A DNA stretch of 58,685 bases, taken from Mailhella sp. (lineage in GTDB: Bacteria; Desulfobacterota; Desulfovibrionia; Desulfovibrionales; Desulfovibrionaceae). Each line of letters begins with the position of its first letter. Positions within the stretch are counted from its first letter, which is position 1. The stretch is taken from NCBI GenBank assembly GCA_017408905.1, contig JAFQTU010000051.1:1-58685 (forward strand). The letters are read 5' to 3'. A model generated the notes under the pieces. That model saw only the letters and a list, made by a program, of their open reading frames with translations, was not told the DNA's origin and made no database searches. Of this stretch, positions 32,466-41,649 are shown piece by piece. The position numbers and the translations under genes are program-made.

Positions 32466-33230
32466 TTAGAAGGGGCGGTACAGGGTGCTCATGTCGATAG
32501 CGCCGTGCACGCCGTCGGCATAGAAGGCGGTGCGCAGGCCGAAAATGCTCACGAAGGCGATGATGGCCTGCAGGACGAGGGTCACGCGGCCCATGTGAGA
32601 AAGGCCGAGCACCACGCCGCTGAAAATCACGCCCATCCAGTAGAGCTGGGTCTGCATGAGGATGATGGCGGAACGGGCCATATAGGTGTCTTCCCAGGGC
32701 CAGATGGGGGCGATGGCCGTGATGACCAGCATGATCCACAGGCAGATGCGCAGGGGCAGATAGAAGCGGCCGGCGGGGTGCTTCTTGTAGTCCGCGGGCT
32801 CGCCGAAGAGGATGAGCTGGGAGAAGACCGCACCGAGGATGATGGTGCACAGCGGGAACAGGAAGATGGGGAAGAGGCCGGAGGTGCTGAACACCTCGCC
32901 GGGAATGGCGTCGATGATCTGCACGGCAATGGACACCGCACCGGCAAGCCATGCGCCGATGCCGAGCACGGTAGCGCCCTTGAAGCCGCCATAGGCGCAG
33001 AAGAGCAGGACGGCGCAGGCCGCCTGCGCTATGAGCCAGATGCCGGAAGCTATGCCGCCGAAGTACCAGACGCTGGAGCCGAGGGCCACGGCCGTAGCAA
33101 GGGTGCAGAAGCCCCATCCGCGGGGGCTGGGAGCGCTGTCATGGGTATCTTTCCACCACGAGAAGAGGGCGAGGCCGGTGGCGAACTGAGAGAAAACAGT
33201 AAAGAAAACAAGGGGCCAGTTGGTGATCAT
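32466..33230 (-). CDS. DmsC-like membrane anchor subunit, alone
   Basis: A 254-aa membrane protein with about eight hydrophobic segments and a DmsC-type start (MITNWPLVFFTVFSQFATGLALFSWW). DmsC family proteins anchor molybdopterin reductases and pass quinol electrons to them. ATG 33230 follows GGGAGTTTTCC; the frame is open upstream but that part is not membrane-like. No DmsA or DmsB gene is near, so its catalytic partner is elsewhere or missing. It lies just outside the island, divergent from nothing obvious. Confidence 0.75.
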   Translation of the reverse strand: MITNWPLVFFTVFSQFATGLALFSWWKDTHDSAPSPRGWGFCTLATAVALGSSVWYFGGIASGIWLIAQAACAVLLFCAYGGFKGATVLGIGAWLAGAVSIAVQIIDAIPGEVFSTSGLFPIFLFPLCTIILGAVFSQLILFGEPADYKKHPAGRFYLPLRICLWIMLVITAIAPIWPWEDTYMARSAIILMQTQLYWMGVIFSGVVLGLSHMGRVTLVLQAIIAFVSIFGLRTAFYADGVHGAIDMSTLYRPF

Positions 33231-33568
33231 GGAAAACTCCCTGCAAAGGCTGTGGAATGGCGCGCGAAGTTGCCGGAACGCAAAGCGCACCTCGCTTAGA
33301 AAATGCCTTTTTCTTCGTTCCGTCAAGTCCGCGCAGGAAGGAAGGGGCGTTGCCAATGCAAGGTACGTATGCAGTTTTAAAGGAATGATGCGTCAGGCCT
33401 CCGCCGGAATGGGGAAGGGAGTCCCGGCGGAAGCAAGATGGCGGGGCGTGGGATGCAGAAGAAAATATGCACCCTGCGGGAGAAGCGCGGATACAGAAGA
33501 AAAGAGCGAGGTCTGCGGCGGAAACAGCGCGTTGCAGGGCGTTTGCAGGGCGGAAGCAGGGAAGCGCC
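33231..33568. other. Intergenic stretch without a recognised feature
   Basis: Between the DmsC-like and YitT-like genes, both on the minus strand. No convincing gene, terminator or repeat is seen; it should hold the promoter of the DmsC-like gene. Confidence 0.5.
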
Positions 33569-34192
33569 TCAGGAATAGGAAGGGCTTTTCTGGAACAGGC
33601 CGATGATCTGCCCTGACAGGATGACCGTGAGCAGAGACCACGCCATCCTGTCCAGCGGGAGATAGCTCAAGGAGAGCAGGAGCACCAGCATATCGCTGAA
33701 AAGGTAGGGCCACTTGATGTTCCAGCCCGTGAGATGCGAAGCCGCCATGGCAAGGGCGTCGTCTCCTCCCGGTGCGCCTCCGGCACGGACGCAGAGGCCG
33801 ATGCCCACGCCCACGAAGGCCGCGCCCGCAAAGGCGGCTATGCCCGGGCTGTGCGCCAGCGAGGGCCAGAGCGGTGGGAAGAGTTCGCACACGGCATAGG
33901 CCAGCGAGAAGCCGCCGCCCGCCACGGCGGAATAGAGGATGAAGTCCCTCCCGAGGATGCGCCAGCCGATAAGGTAGCTTGCCGCGTTCATCGCAAGGCT
34001 GGACCACGCCGGAGAGATGCCGAACCAGTGCTGGAGCAGGAGCGTCGCGCCCAGTATGCCGCCTTCCGTGACCCCGGCAAAGGAGTGGATGTTGTACAGG
34101 CCGAAGGCGAGGATGGCCGAACCCAGAAGGTTCAGCAGGCTCTTGCGCCATGACAGGCCGAAGGGCAGGGCGGGGAAGAAGGGCGTGGTCAT
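33569..34192 (-). CDS. YitT-family membrane protein, short form
   Basis: A 207-aa protein with about five hydrophobic helices and the YitT (DUF161) patterns LAFGLYNIHSFAGVTEGGILGATLLLQHWFG, GWRILGRDFILYS and AGGAPGGDDALAMAASH. Typical YitT proteins are ~280 aa with a C-terminal cytosolic DUF2179 domain, which is absent here. Start ATG 34192 removes a Pro/Arg-rich, poorly supported extension; neither start has a good ribosome site. Function of the family is unknown, possibly export. Confidence 0.75.
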   Translation of the reverse strand: MTTPFFPALPFGLSWRKSLLNLLGSAILAFGLYNIHSFAGVTEGGILGATLLLQHWFGISPAWSSLAMNAASYLIGWRILGRDFILYSAVAGGGFSLAYAVCELFPPLWPSLAHSPGIAAFAGAAFVGVGIGLCVRAGGAPGGDDALAMAASHLTGWNIKWPYLFSDMLVLLLSLSYLPLDRMAWSLLTVILSGQIIGLFQKSPSYS

Positions 34193-34389
34193 GCGCGCAG
34201 GATGGGGCAAAGGGCGCGGCCTGTCAATCAGGGGTCTGTCTCTCATCGCCTTGCGTCTCCTTCTTCTTGCTGGTATTTCTCAGGGATGCCGTTCTACCGT
34301 GCCGCCATGCAGAACGCAGGCGGGCCGGGGCGGCCTTTCGTGCGTTAATCCGCCGCGCCCAACCGTATGTTTCCACAGGATAAGGCATC

Positions 34390-37300
34390 ATGGACATAGA
34401 ATCCCTTCTGCGCCGCATGGAAGACGAGCAGAGCCTTACGGTCAGCCGTGCGTCTTCGGCAACGCTGGCCCGCCTCGGGGCCGAGGCCGTGCGTTCCGGC
34501 CGCCGTGCCGCCATTGCCGTGAAAAGCCGCGACGCGCTTTCCGTCATGCGCGCGCTCACCACGCTGTTCACGCCCGAACTTTCCGTGGGGCGTCCTTCTG
34601 CCCCTGTGCCCGGCACAGGCAAGGCGGCCCTGCCTGCCGAAGTGCCGCTGTGGGAAAAGCCGTGGGTCTTCCTGCCGCCGTTCACGCCGCGTTCCCTCAG
34701 CCGCGAAGGCTGGGCCGAACGCTTTGCCGTGCTCTACGCCCTGCGCATGGGCGCGGCCAAGGGTATCGTGTTCACGGCGGACAACCTCGTCCCTCTCCTT
34801 CCGCCCCTCGACTTCCTCGACGGCCGCGTGCTCACGGTGCGGCGCGGCGAGGACTTTTCGCCGGAACTGCTCACGGAACAGCTTGTGGAATGGGGCTATC
34901 AGCGTGTGCCTATGGTGGCCCATGCCGGCGACATGGCGCGGCGCGGTGATATCTTCGACGTGCTCCCCCCGGGCTACGAGCGCCCCCTGCGTCTCGAGTT
35001 CTTCGGTGATACCATAGATGAGATGCGCGTTTTCGATTTCAGCACCCAGCGTTCCGTGGGCCAGCTCGAAGAAGTCACGCTCCTGCCCGTCACGCCGCTG
35101 GGCTTTGGCGACGCGTGGGCGAAAACTATCCGCCAGCACTGGAAAAGCCTCGAACAGCGCAAGGTCATCACCGCACTTTCCCACACCTCGCTCCAGAATG
35201 CGCTGGAACAGGCCGATATGCGCCTTGCCCCGGGCTCTGTCTATGCCGGGGCCACGAGCCTCGACGAATGGCTGGCCCCTGATTCCCTCTGCTTCCTGCC
35301 CGGCAGGGGCGAGATGCGTGACGCGCTGGAAGAGGCCGAACGCCAGTGGCGCGAACATTTCCGCATCCAGTCCGAAGAGACCAGCCTCATCCAGCCCGGC
35401 CACCTTGCCCTGCGCGACGCCGACCGCGCCGAAGCCGCCCTTGCCGTGCGCCCGCGCCTCTATGCCGAACCGCTGGTCATGGGCACGGAGCAGAGCGGCG
35501 AAGACCTGCTGGAACGCAGTATCCACAGCTGGGCCGAACTTTTTCCCGGCCAGCCGGAAGCCGACCGCCCGTGGCAGCAGCTCGCCGCCGCGCTCAAGGG
35601 CTGGACGTCCTCGCATCGGCAGGTGATCCTTGCCTTCGCCTCGGAGCGCGGCCGCCGAAAATTCCTCAAGCTGGCCGAACAGGACGGCATACTCCCGAAC
35701 CTGCGCTGGGATCCGGCGGCGCGCGGCCTCTACGCCGTGGTAGCCCCCTTCCGGCAGGGCGCGGAACTGGTGTGGGACAGCGCCCTCGTGCTGGGCGAGG
35801 AGCTTCTCCAGCCCAAGGCCGAAACCTCGCGCCGCGTGGCTTCCGGGGCGTTCCGAGGGCTCGACCGCTACGACGACCTGCGCCCCGGCGACCTGCTCGT
35901 GCACCGCGACTACGGCGTGGGGCGCTTCGGCGGCCTGCACCGCATGAGCCCCGGCGCAAGCGGCGTGGAGAACGATTACCTTCTGCTCGAATACGCCGAC
36001 GGCGCACGGCTCTACCTGCCGGTGGACCGCCTTTCCGTGGTGCAGAAATTCAAGGCCGACGGCCCGGCTCCCGCGCTGGACCGCCTTGGCGGTACGGCAT
36101 GGGCCACCAGCCGCGAAAAGGCCCGCAAGGCCGTGGAAAAGGTGGCGGCCGACCTCATGCAGATGTACGCATGGCGCAAGGTGGCCAAGGGCTTCAGCTA
36201 TTCCCCTGTGGGCGAGATGTACCGGGAATTCGAGGCGACCTTCGGCTTTGAGGAAACGCCCGATCAGGCCCGCGCCATCGTGGAAGTGTTCGAGGATATG
36301 GACAAGCCCGTTCCCATGGACCGCCTCGTCTGCGGCGACGTGGGCTTCGGCAAGACCGAAGTGGCCCTGCGCGCGGCCTTCCGAGCCGCCTGCGACGGGC
36401 GGCAGGTGGCGCTTCTCTGCCCCACCACGGTGCTGGCCGAACAGCATTACCAGACCTTCCGCTCCCGCCTTGCGGGCTTCCCCATCAACGTGGGCCTCCT
36501 GAGCCGCTTCGTGCCCAAGTCCCGCCAGACCGAAGTGCTCAAGGCGGCCGAACGCGGCGGCATCGACATCCTCATCGGCACGCATCGCCTGCTTTCCAAG
36601 GACGTGAAGCTCCCCAACCTCGGCCTGCTCATCCTCGACGAGGAACAGCGCTTTGGCGTGCGGCACAAGGAAAAGCTCAAGGAACTCAGGAAGAACGTGG
36701 ACGCGCTCACCCTTACGGCCACGCCCATCCCGCGCACGCTCCAGCTTTCCATGTCCGGCATACGGGAACTTTCCGTGCTGGAGACCGCCCCAGCCGAACG
36801 CAAGCCCGTGGCCACGGCCATCATCGACCGCGACCGTGCCGCCCTGCGCCAGATCATCGAGCGCGAAGTGTCGCGTCAGGGGCAGGTCTTCTTCGTGCAC
36901 AACCGCGTGCAGACACTTGCGCAGACCGCCGCCATGGTGAAGGAGCTCGTGCCTGCCGCGCGTGTGGGCATGGCGCACGGGCAGATGGTGGAAAAGGAAC
37001 TGGAAGACACCATGCACAAATTCTGGCATGGCGAGCTCGATGTGCTGGTCTGCACGGCCATCGTGGAGTCCGGGCTGGACTTCCCCCGCGCCAACACGCT
37101 CATCGTGGATCAGGCCCAGATGTTCGGCCTCGGCCAGCTCTACCAGCTTCGCGGCCGCGTGGGCCGTTCCGACCGTCAGGCCTATGCCGTGTTCGTGGTG
37201 AACGACGCCGACCACCTGCCCAAGCTGGCTCGGGAACGCCTGCGCATCATCCTTGAGATGGACTACCTCGGCGCGGGCTTTCAGGTGGCTATGGAAGACC

Positions 37301-37878
37301 TGCGCCTGCGCGGCGCGGGCAATATCCTCGGCGAGGCGCAGTCCGGCCACATGGCCCGCGTGGGCCTCGACCTCTACCTCGAGATGCTCGAAGACGCCGT
37401 GGCCAAACTCAAGGGCGAGGAGGAACTCCTGCGCACCGAGACCGAGATCAACCTCGGCATAGCGGCCCATATCCCGGATACCTATATCGAAGACGCCCAC
37501 GAACGCCTGAAATACTACAAGATGCTTTCCTCCGCGACCGATGCCGCCGCGCGCTCCGCCGTGGAGATGGAACTGCGCGACCGCTTCGGCGCCTTCCCCG
37601 AATCGCTGGAGACCTTCCTTGCGGTGCTGGCCTTCAAGGCCCGGGTGAACGAGCTGGGCGTGGCCCGGGCCGACCTCTGGCCCGACCGTGTGCGCGTGAC
37701 ATGGGCCGACGGGCAGAAGAAAGTTCAGCCCGAGGCTATCGTGCGCCTTGTCATGGCCCATCCGGGGCGCGTGAAGCTCCTGCCCCCGGCCTCGCTGGAT
37801 GTGGCTCTGGATGCGGCCCTGCCGCCTGCCGCGCGGCTCGATGCCGTGCGCGGGATGCTGGCGGGGCTCAAGGCCTGA
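34390..37878 (+). CDS. mfd: Transcription-repair coupling factor
   Basis: Mfd is an ATP-driven translocase that removes RNA polymerase stalled at DNA damage and recruits UvrA. In 1162 aa the order is the UvrB-like N-terminal module (to ~350), the RNA-polymerase-interacting CarD-like domain (DLRPGDLLVHRDYGVGRFGGL), the RecG-like helicase with Walker A CGDVGFGKTEVALRA and DEEQ box LLILDEEQRFGVRHKEK, TATPIPRTLQ, motif VI LRGRVGRSDRQAYA, and the C-terminal TRCF domain. All motifs are intact. ATG 34390 follows AGGATAAGGC. Confidence 0.95.
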   Translation: MDIESLLRRMEDEQSLTVSRASSATLARLGAEAVRSGRRAAIAVKSRDALSVMRALTTLFTPELSVGRPSAPVPGTGKAALPAEVPLWEKPWVFLPPFTPRSLSREGWAERFAVLYALRMGAAKGIVFTADNLVPLLPPLDFLDGRVLTVRRGEDFSPELLTEQLVEWGYQRVPMVAHAGDMARRGDIFDVLPPGYERPLRLEFFGDTIDEMRVFDFSTQRSVGQLEEVTLLPVTPLGFGDAWAKTIRQHWKSLEQRKVITALSHTSLQNALEQADMRLAPGSVYAGATSLDEWLAPDSLCFLPGRGEMRDALEEAERQWREHFRIQSEETSLIQPGHLALRDADRAEAALAVRPRLYAEPLVMGTEQSGEDLLERSIHSWAELFPGQPEADRPWQQLAAALKGWTSSHRQVILAFASERGRRKFLKLAEQDGILPNLRWDPAARGLYAVVAPFRQGAELVWDSALVLGEELLQPKAETSRRVASGAFRGLDRYDDLRPGDLLVHRDYGVGRFGGLHRMSPGASGVENDYLLLEYADGARLYLPVDRLSVVQKFKADGPAPALDRLGGTAWATSREKARKAVEKVAADLMQMYAWRKVAKGFSYSPVGEMYREFEATFGFEETPDQARAIVEVFEDMDKPVPMDRLVCGDVGFGKTEVALRAAFRAACDGRQVALLCPTTVLAEQHYQTFRSRLAGFPINVGLLSRFVPKSRQTEVLKAAERGGIDILIGTHRLLSKDVKLPNLGLLILDEEQRFGVRHKEKLKELRKNVDALTLTATPIPRTLQLSMSGIRELSVLETAPAERKPVATAIIDRDRAALRQIIEREVSRQGQVFFVHNRVQTLAQTAAMVKELVPAARVGMAHGQMVEKELEDTMHKFWHGELDVLVCTAIVESGLDFPRANTLIVDQAQMFGLGQLYQLRGRVGRSDRQAYAVFVVNDADHLPKLARERLRIILEMDYLGAGFQVAMEDLRLRGAGNILGEAQSGHMARVGLDLYLEMLEDAVAKLKGEEELLRTETEINLGIAAHIPDTYIEDAHERLKYYKMLSSATDAAARSAVEMELRDRFGAFPESLETFLAVLAFKARVNELGVARADLWPDRVRVTWADGQKKVQPEAIVRLVMAHPGRVKLLPPASLDVALDAALPPAARLDAVRGMLAGLKA

Positions 37879-37961
37879 TTTCCGGCAGGGATGCAAAGTT
37901 GCCACCTTGCGAAAAAAAGGCTATGTAAAGCAAATCACATCAGAATATAAGGAGTGCTCTC

Positions 37962-38903
37962 TTGCGTATCCTTGCCATATCCCTTGCCTGTGCGGCCTCC
38001 ATCTTCGCCGCCCATCCTGTTTTTGCCGCTCCTGTTTCCCGCATCGTGGCCGTGGTGAACGGCGATATGATCACCAGCCGCGAGCTCGAACGAGCCGTGA
38101 AGCCTGAATTCATCGGCCAGCAGATCGACCCTAAGAAGAACCCCGAAATGGCCGACATGGTCCGCAGGGCCGTGCTCGACAACATGATCAACGAGAAGAT
38201 CGTGCGCCAGCAGGCCGAGAAGGACAAGATCACCGTCAGCGACGAGCAGATCGACGCCGCGCTCGATGCCATGATAAAAGAAATGCAGATGGACCGCGAA
38301 CAGTTCTTCAAGCAGATGGCGAAGGACGGCGTGACGGAAAAAATGCTCCGCGACAAGGCCAGCCTGCAGATCATCACCCAGCGTATCATGAACCAGAACG
38401 TGGTGAAGAAGGTGGTGGTCACGGAAGAGGAAGTCAACGAGTACTACCGCAAGCATATGTCCAGCCTTGCTTCCGGCCGCTACCGCGTGGCCATGCTCAT
38501 CTATCCCGGCGACGCCGATGCCGAGAAGTGGGCCGCCGACATCGCTTCCGGCAAGGTCTCCTTTGCCGAAGTCGCCCGCAGGCTTTCCGTCGGCCCCAAC
38601 CCCGAGGAAGGCGGCGACCTGGGCTTCATGGATATAGCCGATATGGCCCCGGGCATGGCTCAGGTGGTGTCCGGCATGTCCAAGGGCTCTGTCTCTCCGC
38701 TTATCAATGTCGGCCCCAGCCGCGTGCAGGTGGCCGTGCTCGACATCGAGGCGGCGGAACAGGCGGAAAACGCCGACGCCAAGCCCGATGAGGCCACGGC
38801 CAGGCGCATCGAGGATATCCTGCGCCGCCCGCGCCTGCAGGAACGCCTGCAGCAGTACACCAGCGAGCTCCGTCAGAAGGCGCTTGTGGACATCCGACTC
38901 TGA
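37962..38903 (+). CDS. SurA-like periplasmic chaperone / peptidyl-prolyl isomerase
   Basis: A 313-aa exported protein: signal peptide MRILAISLACAASIFAAHPVFA, SurA N-terminal domain (RIVAVVNGDMITSRELERA to ~170) and one parvulin domain near 175-275 (ARRLSVGPNPEEGGDLGFMDIADMAPGMAQV). E. coli SurA has two parvulin domains and is longer. It should help fold outer-membrane proteins. Translation begins at TTG 37962, with AAGGAG seven bases upstream; no ATG fits the signal peptide. Next gene 8 bases on. Confidence 0.87.
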   Translation: MRILAISLACAASIFAAHPVFAAPVSRIVAVVNGDMITSRELERAVKPEFIGQQIDPKKNPEMADMVRRAVLDNMINEKIVRQQAEKDKITVSDEQIDAALDAMIKEMQMDREQFFKQMAKDGVTEKMLRDKASLQIITQRIMNQNVVKKVVVTEEEVNEYYRKHMSSLASGRYRVAMLIYPGDADAEKWAADIASGKVSFAEVARRLSVGPNPEEGGDLGFMDIADMAPGMAQVVSGMSKGSVSPLINVGPSRVQVAVLDIEAAEQAENADAKPDEATARRIEDILRRPRLQERLQQYTSELRQKALVDIRL

Positions 38904-38911
38904 GGCCTGCC

Positions 38912-39913
38912 ATGACCCTCGCAGAACTGGGAGCCAAACTCCGCGAAGCCCGCGAGGCGCGCGGTATGTCCGTGGCCGATGTGGCCGATAAGCTCAAGAT
39001 TCCCGGCCGCATCCTGCATGGCGTGGAAGAGGCGTCCGACCGCCTGCCGCGCACGGTCTATGTTCACCATTTTATCAAGGATTATATCAAGCTCATGGGC
39101 TTTTCCGCGGCTCAGGCGGCGGAATGGACAAGCTCGCTCGAAGGGTTCGAGAATATCTCGCGCCCTGTGATATCCGAAAGCCAGCCCTTCACCTCGGTGA
39201 AGCCCAGCCTTCTGCCCGTGGTGCTTTCCGCCCTGCTCAAGGCGGCGGCCACGGCGCTTCTGGCCTTTGCCGTGTATTCGGCCTACGTGCATTTCTTTGC
39301 CGGGCGCGACTACGAGGAAGTGAAGCCGCCGGAACAGGCCCAGCCGGCCCCGGCCTCTGCTCCGGCTGAAGCCCCGGCCCCTGCCGCGAAGGAAGCCCCC
39401 GGGGCTGTGGCGGTAAAGCCCGCCCCTGCCGATTCTCCCGCACCTCAGGCTCCGCCCGTGTGGGACGTTCCGGCCCAGCCGGAAGCGCAGGAAGAACCGG
39501 CGGTCACGCAGGCCATGCCTTCCGCCTCCGAGGATGCTCTGCCCCAGAGTTCCGCCTCGCTGGTCAGCCAGATGATGCCGTCCGGCCCTGCCGAAGAGCC
39601 CGCCGCTCCTGAGAAGCAGGCTGGGGAACAGGGCGAAGAGCAGGGCGGGGCACAGCCTGCCGCTCTGCCGGAAGGGATGCACCATGTGGAAGTCATCGCC
39701 GACGGCGGGGACTGCTGGATGGGCTTCGAGCCTGACGGGCATAAACAGCAGAGGACACTGCGCAAGGGCGATTCCTTCACCATGACCTTCCGCGACTCCC
39801 TTCAGGTCAAGCTGGGCCATGCGTCCGCCGTGCGGGTCATCTACGACGGCAAAGAGCTGGAACGTTCCACCTCGCAGCGCGTCGTTACCCTGCGCTTCCC
39901 GCCTGCGGAGTAA
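38912..39913 (+). CDS. RodZ-like protein: HTH, one membrane helix, DUF4115
   Basis: A 333-aa protein with a Cro/C1-type helix-turn-helix at residues 3-70 (LGAKLREAREARGMSVADVADKLKI), a membrane helix near 110-128, a long Pro/Ala/Glu-rich periplasmic linker and a C-terminal DUF4115 beta domain (MHHVEVIADGGDCWMGFEPDG). This is the RodZ layout; RodZ links MreB filaments to the cell-wall machinery for rod shape. No mreB is in the window, so identity with true RodZ is likely but not proved. recO starts 9 bases later. Confidence 0.82.
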   Translation: MTLAELGAKLREAREARGMSVADVADKLKIPGRILHGVEEASDRLPRTVYVHHFIKDYIKLMGFSAAQAAEWTSSLEGFENISRPVISESQPFTSVKPSLLPVVLSALLKAAATALLAFAVYSAYVHFFAGRDYEEVKPPEQAQPAPASAPAEAPAPAAKEAPGAVAVKPAPADSPAPQAPPVWDVPAQPEAQEEPAVTQAMPSASEDALPQSSASLVSQMMPSGPAEEPAAPEKQAGEQGEEQGGAQPAALPEGMHHVEVIADGGDCWMGFEPDGHKQQRTLRKGDSFTMTFRDSLQVKLGHASAVRVIYDGKELERSTSQRVVTLRFPPAE

Positions 39914-39922
39914 GCTTCCGCC

Positions 39923-40672
39923 ATGCAGTGGACCGATGAAGCCATCGTGCTTCGCATAGGAAAATTCAGGGAAACGGATCTTTGGGTCCGTTTTCTTTCG
40001 CGTGAAAGGGGTGTGGTCACGGCTTTCGCCTTTGGCGGGAGCAGGAGCCGCCGCCGCTTCACGGGCTGCCTCGACGTGTTCAACGTGCTCAGTGTGAGCG
40101 TGGCTTCCTCCCGAGACGGGCGCTTCCTTAATATGAAGGAAGCCACCCTGCTCGAAGGGCCGGAACGCCTGCGCCGCGACTGGCAGAGGCAGGGCATGGC
40201 CGCCAACTGCGTGCGCTTCCTAGAGGCTATGGACGTGCCGCCGGACAATGCCGGGGCCGCCTTCGGCCTTATGCGCGGGACCATGCACCTTCTGGAACAG
40301 GAAGGGGCGGCGCTGATGCCGCTCACGCCCATGCTGTTCCGCTTCCGCCTTGCGGCGGATCAGGGCTATGTGCCCGACCTTGCCGCCTGCGCAAGGTGCG
40401 GCCGCCCGCTGGGCGGGCTTTCGCAGGTGCATTTCGTGGTGGGGGAGGGTGCTCCCTGCTGCCCGGAATGCCGCAGGTATGGTGATATGAGCCTTTCCCT
40501 TGGGCAGGAAGCTCTTGACGTTCTTGCCAAAGTGAAGGAATACTCACCCGAAGCATGGGATTCGCTCTGCCCCTCGCCCGAAAGCGCAAGGCAGGCGGCG
40601 CGGCTCATCGATGCTTTTGTGCGCTACCATCTCGGCCTTGAATGGATCAACGGCCGGTTCAAAGCCATGTGA
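39923..40672 (+). CDS. recO: DNA repair protein RecO
   Basis: A 249-aa RecO: N-terminal OB-fold ([39 protein letters not shown]) then a helical domain with the zinc knuckle CARC (~150) and CPEC (~177). RecO loads RecA onto SSB-coated DNA together with RecR. Close spacing to the RodZ-like gene suggests co-transcription. Ribosome site is weak. Confidence 0.92.
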   Translation: MQWTDEAIVLRIGKFRETDLWVRFLSRERGVVTAFAFGGSRSRRRFTGCLDVFNVLSVSVASSRDGRFLNMKEATLLEGPERLRRDWQRQGMAANCVRFLEAMDVPPDNAGAAFGLMRGTMHLLEQEGAALMPLTPMLFRFRLAADQGYVPDLAACARCGRPLGGLSQVHFVVGEGAPCCPECRRYGDMSLSLGQEALDVLAKVKEYSPEAWDSLCPSPESARQAARLIDAFVRYHLGLEWINGRFKAM

Positions 40673-40772
40673 CGAGCATGGCCGCGCGGGAATGCCGCGC
40701 ATCGGCAGGGCCTGTGCCCGGGCCGAGACCCCGCCGCAAGGGACGCCTTCCGGCGAATTTCAGGAGAGCAAT

Positions 40773-41645
40773 ATGAATTTTCAGGATGTCATCCTCACCC
40801 TGCAGGACTTCTGGGCCAAGCAGGGCTGTGCCGTTGTCCAGCCTATGGACATCGAATGCGGTGCGGGCACGTTCAACCCGTCCACCTTCCTGCGCGTGAT
40901 CGGCCCCGAGCCCTGGGCCGCCGCCTATGTCGAACCTTCCCGCCGCCCCACCGACGGCCGCTACGGCGACAACCCCAACCGCCTCCAGCATTACTTCCAG
41001 TTCCAGGTCATCATGAAGCCTGCGCCTGCCGACCCTCAGCAGCTGTACCTCGACAGCCTGAAGGCCATCGGCATCGACCCTGCCAAGCATGACATCCGCT
41101 TCGTGGAAGACGACTGGGAATCCCCCACCCTCGGTGCATGGGGCCTTGGCTGGGAAGTGTGGCTGAACGGCATGGAAGTTTCGCAGTTCACCTATTTCCA
41201 GCAGGTGGGCGGCATCGACCTCGCCCCCGCTTCCGTGGAATACACCTACGGCCTCGAACGCCTCACCATGTACCTTCAGGGCGTGGAATCCGTGTACGAC
41301 CTGAAGTGGAACGACAAGATCACCTACGGCGACGTGTACCATCAGAACGAATACGAGCAGTCCTGCTACAACTTCGACCAGTCCGACGCCGCCATGCACC
41401 TGCAGCACTTCAACGACTTCGAAAAGGAATGCCTGCGCCTCATCGAAGCCAAGCTGCCCCTGCCCGCCTACGACTACTGCATGAAGTGCTCGCACACGTT
41501 CAACCTGCTGGACGCGCGCGGCGCCATCTCCATCACGGAACGCGCGGGCTACATCGCCCGTGTGCGCACGCTGGCTTCCGGCGTGGCCCATCTCTATGCC
41601 GCCCAGCGCGAAGCCATGGGTTATCCCATGCTGAAGAAGGGATAG
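40773..41645 (+). CDS. glyQ: Glycyl-tRNA synthetase alpha subunit
   Basis: A 290-aa GlyQ, the class II catalytic subunit of the bacterial alpha2-beta2 glycyl-tRNA synthetase. The start [36 protein letters not shown] and class II motifs ([29 protein letters not shown]) are near invariant in the family. ATG 40773 with CAGGAGAGCAAT is chosen over longer forms because the conserved N-terminus begins there. glyS starts four bases after the stop. Confidence 0.96.
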   Translation: MNFQDVILTLQDFWAKQGCAVVQPMDIECGAGTFNPSTFLRVIGPEPWAAAYVEPSRRPTDGRYGDNPNRLQHYFQFQVIMKPAPADPQQLYLDSLKAIGIDPAKHDIRFVEDDWESPTLGAWGLGWEVWLNGMEVSQFTYFQQVGGIDLAPASVEYTYGLERLTMYLQGVESVYDLKWNDKITYGDVYHQNEYEQSCYNFDQSDAAMHLQHFNDFEKECLRLIEAKLPLPAYDYCMKCSHTFNLLDARGAISITERAGYIARVRTLASGVAHLYAAQREAMGYPMLKKG

Positions 41646-41649
41646 TACC

